Source of the DNA: Pseudomonas sp. dw_612
Lineage (GTDB): Bacteria; Pseudomonadota; Gammaproteobacteria; Pseudomonadales; Pseudomonadaceae
DNA: 64,000 nt
Direction of reading: 5' to 3'
Assembly (NCBI RefSeq): GCF_018449725.1
Contig: NZ_JAAVVC010000018.1
Location: forward strand, 62,001 to 126,000
Below are positions 59,939 to 64,000 of this stretch, one piece after another; position 1 is the first letter of the stretch; each line of letters opens with the position of its first letter. The translations under genes were made by a program, and so were the position numbers. The notes below the pieces were generated by a model that saw nothing but the letters and a program-made list of their open reading frames with translations, was not told where the DNA came from and searched no databases.

Positions 59939-60832
59939 TCACACCATTTCGTTACGAATCCATTCAACCACCGACATGCGCTTCGGCACCCACCCAAGCA
60001 ACTCCCGCGCATGTTTGCCGCGAACCCGGCTGTTGGAGCCCAAGCCATAGTTAGCCATTTCATAACCCCACTCGGCTTCGGCATCCTTGAGCGGCCAGTC
60101 TTGCGGCTTGCCCAGATTCAGCGCTTCGGCCATGGCGGTGGTCATGTCGATAAACGACGATTCACCGCTTTCGACGAAGTAGAACGTGCCCGGTACGTTT
60201 TTGGTCAGCGCCAGCAAGTACAGGGCCACCACGTCTTCGATGTGCACGTTGGACCAGATGTTCAGGCCCGTGCCGACGTGGCGGACCACACCGTTTTTGC
60301 GTGCTTGTTTCAACAAACGCGGCAACTGCACGCTGTCGCGTTTGACGCCGAGGCTGTTGCCGTAGATCAGGGTGTTGCAGATGACGGCGGAGTTCACCCC
60401 GTCCTTCGCGGCGGCGAGGATCAGGTTGTCGATGGCCACGCGGGCAGCCTTGTCGACGGTCGGTTCCGGCAGGTTGTCTTCGTAGTAGATGACATCGCTG
60501 GATTTACCGCCCGACGCATCGCCGACGATGCTCGAACCGCTGGTGTGCAGGAACACTTTGTTGGTGCCGCGAAGCGCATTGAGCAAGGCTTCTACTGCGG
60601 CGCGATGGTCGCTGCTGGCGGCGTTGATCACGGCGTCGGCGGTGCGGGCCTGATCGGCCAGCAAGGCGCTGTCATCCAGGGTGCCGATCACTGGAGTGAT
60701 GCCCAGCGCGCTCAGCTCATTGGCTTGTTCGGCGCTGCGCACCAGACCGGTGACGTTATGACCTGCGCGGACCAGGCCCGTGGCGATGGAGCCGCCGATA
60801 AAACCGGCAGCGCCGGTAACGAATACGTTCAT
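59939..60832 (-). CDS. NAD-dependent epimerase/dehydratase (extended SDR)
   Basis: The 297-residue protein has the Rossmann motif VFVTGAAGFIGGSIATGL at residue 3 and NAASSDHRAAVEALLNAL. The usual catalytic YxxxK is not obvious where expected (IYGNSLGVKRDS is nearest), so it may be an atypical SDR. It follows the LysR gene by 103 bp on the same strand and may be its target. Substrate is unknown. The start is ATG 60832; 26 upstream codons of open frame are ignored because the Rossmann fold starts here. Confidence 0.85.
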   Translation of the reverse strand: MNVFVTGAAGFIGGSIATGLVRAGHNVTGLVRSAEQANELSALGITPVIGTLDDSALLADQARTADAVINAASSDHRAAVEALLNALRGTNKVFLHTSGSSIVGDASGGKSSDVIYYEDNLPEPTVDKAARVAIDNLILAAAKDGVNSAVICNTLIYGNSLGVKRDSVQLPRLLKQARKNGVVRHVGTGLNIWSNVHIEDVVALYLLALTKNVPGTFYFVESGESSFIDMTTAMAEALNLGKPQDWPLKDAEAEWGYEMANYGLGSNSRVRGKHARELLGWVPKRMSVVEWIRNEMV

Positions 60833-60935
60833 GGAGAAACTCCCTGCGTTGATAAGTGATGCAACGAGTATCAACGACCGATCCCTGTCGAAAAATCCCC
60901 AGTGACCCAATTCACTCTTGCGCAGGGATCACGAA

Positions 60936-61847
60936 TCAGCCCTTGAAATTCGAGTCTGCGTACACCGCCAATTTGCCCTGGATAAAGTCCAGGAAGCACT
61001 GGATGCGCAGGGCCAGTTGCGAGTTGCGGTAATACACGGCGTTGATCGGCTGGCGATAGCCGCTGTTGAACTGCGACAGCACCTCCTTCAGGCGCCCGGC
61101 GCGGATGTCGTCGTGGGTCATGAAATCCGACAGGCACGCGATGCCCTGGCCTTCCAGCGCCAGGTGACGCACGGTCTCGCCGCTGGAGGCGTTGATCGCC
61201 GCGTTGATCGGCCAGCGATCACCGTGCACATGGCGCAGCGGCCACTGGTTGAGGCCTTCGTTCTGGGTGAAGCCGAGCAGCGTGTGATCGTTGAGATCGG
61301 CAACGGCGACGGGGGTGCCGTGCTGCTCCAGGTACGCCGGGCTGGCGACGATGTGCAGTGGACTGCAACCCAGGGAGCGCGCGTGCAAGGTCGAGTCCGC
61401 CAGCGCGCCGATGCGAATGGCGATGTCGGTGCTTTGTTCCAGCAGGTCAATGATCAAGTCGTTGCTGTTGAGTTCGAGCTGGATATCCGGGTAGAGACGG
61501 CGGAACTCATCGATGTACGGCACGATGGCGTGCAGCATGAATGGCGATGCGGCGTTGATCCGCAGACGCCCGGACGGGGTTTGCTGGCGGGAATTGAGAC
61601 GTTCTTCAAGCTCGTCCATCTGATCGAGAATCCGCTTGGCGTGTTCGAAGAAGTACTTGCCCTCTTCGGTCAGGTCCATGCGTCGGGTGGTGCGGTTGAT
61701 CAGCGTGGTGTCGAGCTTGGCTTCCAGACGCGACAACGTGCGGCTGACCGCCGACGGCGTTTGCCCGACCTGCTCGGCCGCAGCCGAGATCGACCCGCAT
61801 TCAATCACGCAGACGAAAATCTGCAATTCATCGGATCTGGCTTTCAC
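60936..61847 (-). CDS. LysR-family transcriptional regulator
   Basis: The 303-residue protein has the LysR winged helix (LQIFVCVIECGSISAAAEQVGQTPSAVSRTLSRLE) and a periplasmic-binding-like effector domain (SGRLRINAASPFMLHAI). I choose the GTG at 61847, which has AGAGGA six bases upstream, over an ATG ten codons earlier with no Shine-Dalgarno. It is in line with the SDR gene downstream and with mdaB upstream, from which it is separated by a long inverted repeat. Confidence 0.9.
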   Translation of the reverse strand: MKARSDELQIFVCVIECGSISAAAEQVGQTPSAVSRTLSRLEAKLDTTLINRTTRRMDLTEEGKYFFEHAKRILDQMDELEERLNSRQQTPSGRLRINAASPFMLHAIVPYIDEFRRLYPDIQLELNSNDLIIDLLEQSTDIAIRIGALADSTLHARSLGCSPLHIVASPAYLEQHGTPVAVADLNDHTLLGFTQNEGLNQWPLRHVHGDRWPINAAINASSGETVRHLALEGQGIACLSDFMTHDDIRAGRLKEVLSQFNSGYRQPINAVYYRNSQLALRIQCFLDFIQGKLAVYADSNFKG

Positions 61848-61886
61848 GTGGGTCCTCTTTGCGAATCGGCGTGGCATGAATCGCCA

Positions 61887-61978
61887 AGATCGCAGCCTTC
61901 GGCAGCTCCTACAAGGATTGCGTCCCGCAGCACCACCGGATGTACGCGATCCGTAGGAGCTGCCGAAGGCTGCGATCT
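61887..61978. repeat. Perfect 26-bp inverted repeat (second repeat family)
   Basis: Arms at 61887-61912 and 61953-61978 are perfect inverses with a 40-base spacer. The arm contains GCAGCCTTCGGCAGCTCCTAC, another intergenic palindrome family known from Pseudomonas and different from the REP copies at 19533, 35863 and 63940. It lies between mdaB and the LysR gene and may act as a terminator. Confidence 0.85.
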
Positions 61979-62012
61979 CTCCCGCCGTTGCGACGGATAG
62001 TAGCCGGAAAAC

Positions 62013-62603
62013 TTATACCGACAGCCCAAACACCTCAGTCAAATGCTGCTCATAGCGCTTCACATCGCCTTCGATGTCCGGGCGTTTCATCACGTCCACG
62101 CACAAAAAGGTCGGCAAACCGGTCATGCCGAGGAAGGTGTTGGCCTTGTGGAACGGGAAGTACACCGCGTCCACGCCTTTGGCTTCGAAGAAGTCGGTCG
62201 GGTCGTCGAAGGCTTGCTGCGGCGCGTTCCAGGTCAGGGACAACATGTATTGCTTGCCCTGCAACAAACCACCGCTGCCGTACTTTTGCGACGCGTCGGA
62301 ACGGGTACGGCCATCACTGGCGTAGAGGCTGCCGTGGCCTTCGGTGAAGACTTCGTCGATGTACTTCTTCACAGTCCACGGCGCGCCCATCCACCAGCCT
62401 GGCATCTGGTAAATGATCACGTCGGCCCAGACAAACTTGGCGACTTCTTCCGCGAGGTCGTAGCCCTCGTCAATGAACGTGGTCTTCACATCCAGACCGC
62501 CGCGATCCAGCACGCTGAGTGCGGTGTCGTGCAGGGTGGTGTTGTAGCGGCCATCGGAGTGGGCGAACTTTTTGCCGCCGTTGAGCAAGAGGACTTTTTT
62601 CAT
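62013..62603 (-). CDS. mdaB: NAD(P)H:quinone oxidoreductase MdaB
   Basis: The 196-residue flavodoxin-fold protein begins MKKVLLLNGGKKFAHSDGRY, with QMPGWWMGAPWTVKKYIDEVF and SLTWNAPQQAFDDP in the core, all typical of MdaB. The enzyme makes a two-electron reduction of quinones using FAD and NADPH, protecting against menadione and oxidative stress. The start ATG at 62603 matches the family. It is divergent from a YgiN-like gene; in E. coli mdaB and ygiN are neighbours and form a quinone redox cycle. Confidence 0.92.
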   Translation of the reverse strand: MKKVLLLNGGKKFAHSDGRYNTTLHDTALSVLDRGGLDVKTTFIDEGYDLAEEVAKFVWADVIIYQMPGWWMGAPWTVKKYIDEVFTEGHGSLYASDGRTRSDASQKYGSGGLLQGKQYMLSLTWNAPQQAFDDPTDFFEAKGVDAVYFPFHKANTFLGMTGLPTFLCVDVMKRPDIEGDVKRYEQHLTEVFGLSV

Positions 62604-62764
62604 GAGAGGTCTCGGAAGGTTGGAATTCGATGGCGGCAGACTAGCCATCCGCCTCGCGCGGAATAAGCCTCGATTTCACAAAAAACATTTGACCAAAACG
62701 CACGAATAGACAGTCGATTGTTGCCATAGACTTGCGCCGATTCTTAACTTGGAAGGAGATTTCG

Positions 62765-63079
62765 ATGAGTGACGTGCAAGGTTTCATCCTGATGGCCAAG
62801 ACCCGCCCGGAAAAATCCGAGGCCTTTGAAGCGCTGTTTCGCGCCTATGTCGAACCGAGCCGCGCCGAACCCGGTTGCATTGAATACCACATGCTGCGCG
62901 ACCAGCAGGACCCGACACTGTTTATCTTCTACGAGATCTGGCAGTCCCAGGCCCACCTGGATGTGCACTCGAATCTGCCGCACATGAAGCAGTTCCGCGA
63001 TCAGCGCATGGACTACCTGGAGCGGGATTTCGACATCCGCGCCATCGACATGCTCAGCCTGTCGTCGGCTAGCCGCTGA
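62765..63079 (+). CDS. YgiN-like quinol monooxygenase (ABM domain)
   Basis: The 104-residue protein has a single antibiotic-biosynthesis-monooxygenase (dimeric alpha/beta barrel) domain: FILMAKTRPEKSEAFEALF, PGCIEYHMLRDQQDP, IFYEIWQSQAHLDVH, PHMKQF. This pattern fits E. coli YgiN, a quinol monooxygenase that re-oxidises the product of MdaB. GGAGATTTCG precedes the ATG. It is divergent from mdaB by 161 bp and its 3' end overlaps the converging TauE/SafE gene by 11 bases. Confidence 0.85.
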   Translation: MSDVQGFILMAKTRPEKSEAFEALFRAYVEPSRAEPGCIEYHMLRDQQDPTLFIFYEIWQSQAHLDVHSNLPHMKQFRDQRMDYLERDFDIRAIDMLSLSSASR

Positions 63080-63833
63080 TCAGCAAGTGGCCGCCGAGTA
63101 CGCCCAGGCCAATGAAGAACACCCGTTTGAACAGCACGGCGCTGATCCGCTGACGCAACCATTGCCCCAGCAACATGCCGAGTACCGCCGGGATCAGCGC
63201 CAGCAGCGAAGCGCTCAACTCGCCACCAACGAGCGCGCCGCGCCAGAACAGGCCGCCGGCTAGCGCCAGAGTTGAAACGGTGAACGACAGCCCCAGCGCC
63301 TGCACCAGTTCATCCTTGTTCAAACCCAGCGCTTGCAAGTACGGCACCGCCGGGATCACGAACACGCCGGTGGCCGAGGTGATGACGCCCGTCAGCACGC
63401 CGCAGACCGGTCCGAGCCAACGTTCGGCGCGACTGCCGACGCGTAAGGTCGGCAGAAGCAAACCGCTCAAGGCATACAGCAACAACGCCGCGCCCAATCC
63501 CTGCACCACCCAATGCCCACCGGTCATGCCGATCCACACTGTGCCGGCGCCGGTGCCGATGAAAATCGCCAGCAGCATAGGCCACAGGCGTTTGATCAAG
63601 CCTTGCAGGTGACCACCGAACGCCAGTTGCCAGACGTTGGTCAGGGTCGCGGGGATGATCAACAGCGCCGCAGCCTGCGACGGCGCCATAGCCAGACCGA
63701 GCAGGCCCATGGCAATGGTTGGCAGACCGAGGCCGATCACGCCCTTGATCATGCCGGCCAGCAGGAAGGTGGCGATGACCAGAACGGACAAGGCCAGACC
63801 GAGGTTTTGGTAGAACGCGGCGAGTGTATTCAT
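63069..63833 (-). CDS. TauE/SafE-family sulfite/anion exporter
   Basis: The 254-residue inner-membrane protein has about seven to eight hydrophobic helices. The two family repeats start with ATFLLAGMIKGVIGLGLPTIAMG and VLTGVITSATGVFVIPAVPYLQALG. Members export sulfite, sulfoacetate or related anions; substrate unknown here. The ATG at 63833 is the family start; the upstream open frame crosses a repeat. The final 11 bases overlap the YgiN-like gene tail to tail. Confidence 0.88.
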   Translation of the reverse strand: MNTLAAFYQNLGLALSVLVIATFLLAGMIKGVIGLGLPTIAMGLLGLAMAPSQAAALLIIPATLTNVWQLAFGGHLQGLIKRLWPMLLAIFIGTGAGTVWIGMTGGHWVVQGLGAALLLYALSGLLLPTLRVGSRAERWLGPVCGVLTGVITSATGVFVIPAVPYLQALGLNKDELVQALGLSFTVSTLALAGGLFWRGALVGGELSASLLALIPAVLGMLLGQWLRQRISAVLFKRVFFIGLGVLGGHLLISG

Positions 63834-63939
63834 GGGGCTATCCTGCGCCACGGGTGTGGTGTTGAAAATCTGCCATATACTGAGGGTGCCTCTTGTTTGG
63901 CGAGAGGCTGAACGACTTTGTCGATGCGACTGACGCGTT

Positions 63940-64000
63940 CGCGAGCAAGCCCGCTCCCACAAGGGCACCGCGTTTCCCTGTGGGAGCGGGCTTGCTCGCG
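63940..64000. repeat. Paired REP-type palindrome at the window edge
   Basis: Arms 63940-63961 and 63979-64000 are inverse copies of the same REP core as at 19533 and 35863. The second arm is cut by the window end. Confidence 0.88.

Overview
The window is chromosomal DNA of a Pseudomonas of the fluorescens group. The evidence is the GC-rich sequence, the conserved block folP-ftsH-rlmE-yhbY-greA-carBA-dapB-dnaJ-dnaK-grpE-recN-fur-bamE-rnfH-ratA-smpB, a Fur protein without cysteines, and palindromic repeats of the GGGAGCGGGCTTGCTCGCGA type that are common in this group. I see no tRNA, rRNA, CRISPR array, integrase or insertion sequence.

Positions 1-19513 hold the housekeeping core. It runs from the first codons of folP (cut by the window edge) through ftsH, rlmE, yhbY, a small membrane protein, greA, carB, carA, dapB, dnaJ, dnaK, grpE, recN, fur, bamE, rnfH, ratA, a sodium-coupled transporter and smpB. 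Readable control sites include sigma-32 promoters before grpE and dnaK, a LexA box before recN, a terminator-like hairpin just before the TTG start of carA, and a perfect -10 box that would make smpB nearly leaderless.

Positions 19533-28280 hold lactate utilisation: a GntR-family repressor (lldR), a 17-bp palindromic operator, then lldP, the three-subunit Fe-S L-lactate oxidase genes lldE-lldF-lldG (lutABC) and a 939-residue flavin/Fe-S D-lactate dehydrogenase. The last four genes overlap or nearly overlap. Positions 28281-29678 hold two tandem small periplasmic protein genes with matching downstream hairpins, then the tmRNA gene ssrA. So smpB and ssrA, which work together in ribosome rescue, are about 10 kb apart.

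Positions 29811-39761 are mixed accessory genes: a cysteine hydrolase, a DUF6124-like protein, a broken hipBA toxin-antitoxin remnant, a DUF2252 protein, two GNAT acetyltransferases, a histidine-kinase tail remnant, a possible lipid A/LPS modification set (ArnT-like transferase, PAP2 phosphatase, Ais-like phosphatase) and a chemoreceptor.

Positions 39969-54549 hold a complete Tc (toxin complex) locus on one strand: a split A subunit in two genes (1093 and 1310 residues, the Yersinia YenA1/YenA2 layout), a TcB cocoon subunit and a TcC/Rhs subunit. The variable C-terminal effector of TcC carries an HxE...CxxC zinc-deaminase signature of YwqJ type. This predicted deaminase warhead is the most interesting item in the window.

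Positions 54580-64000 hold a glyoxalase-fold protein, a D-aminoacylase/RpiR regulator/GntP transporter operon, a Fic-domain protein facing a 53-residue ORF, a LysR regulator with a downstream SDR protein, a divergent MdaB/YgiN-like quinone redox pair, a TauE/SafE exporter, and a repeat pair at the window edge.
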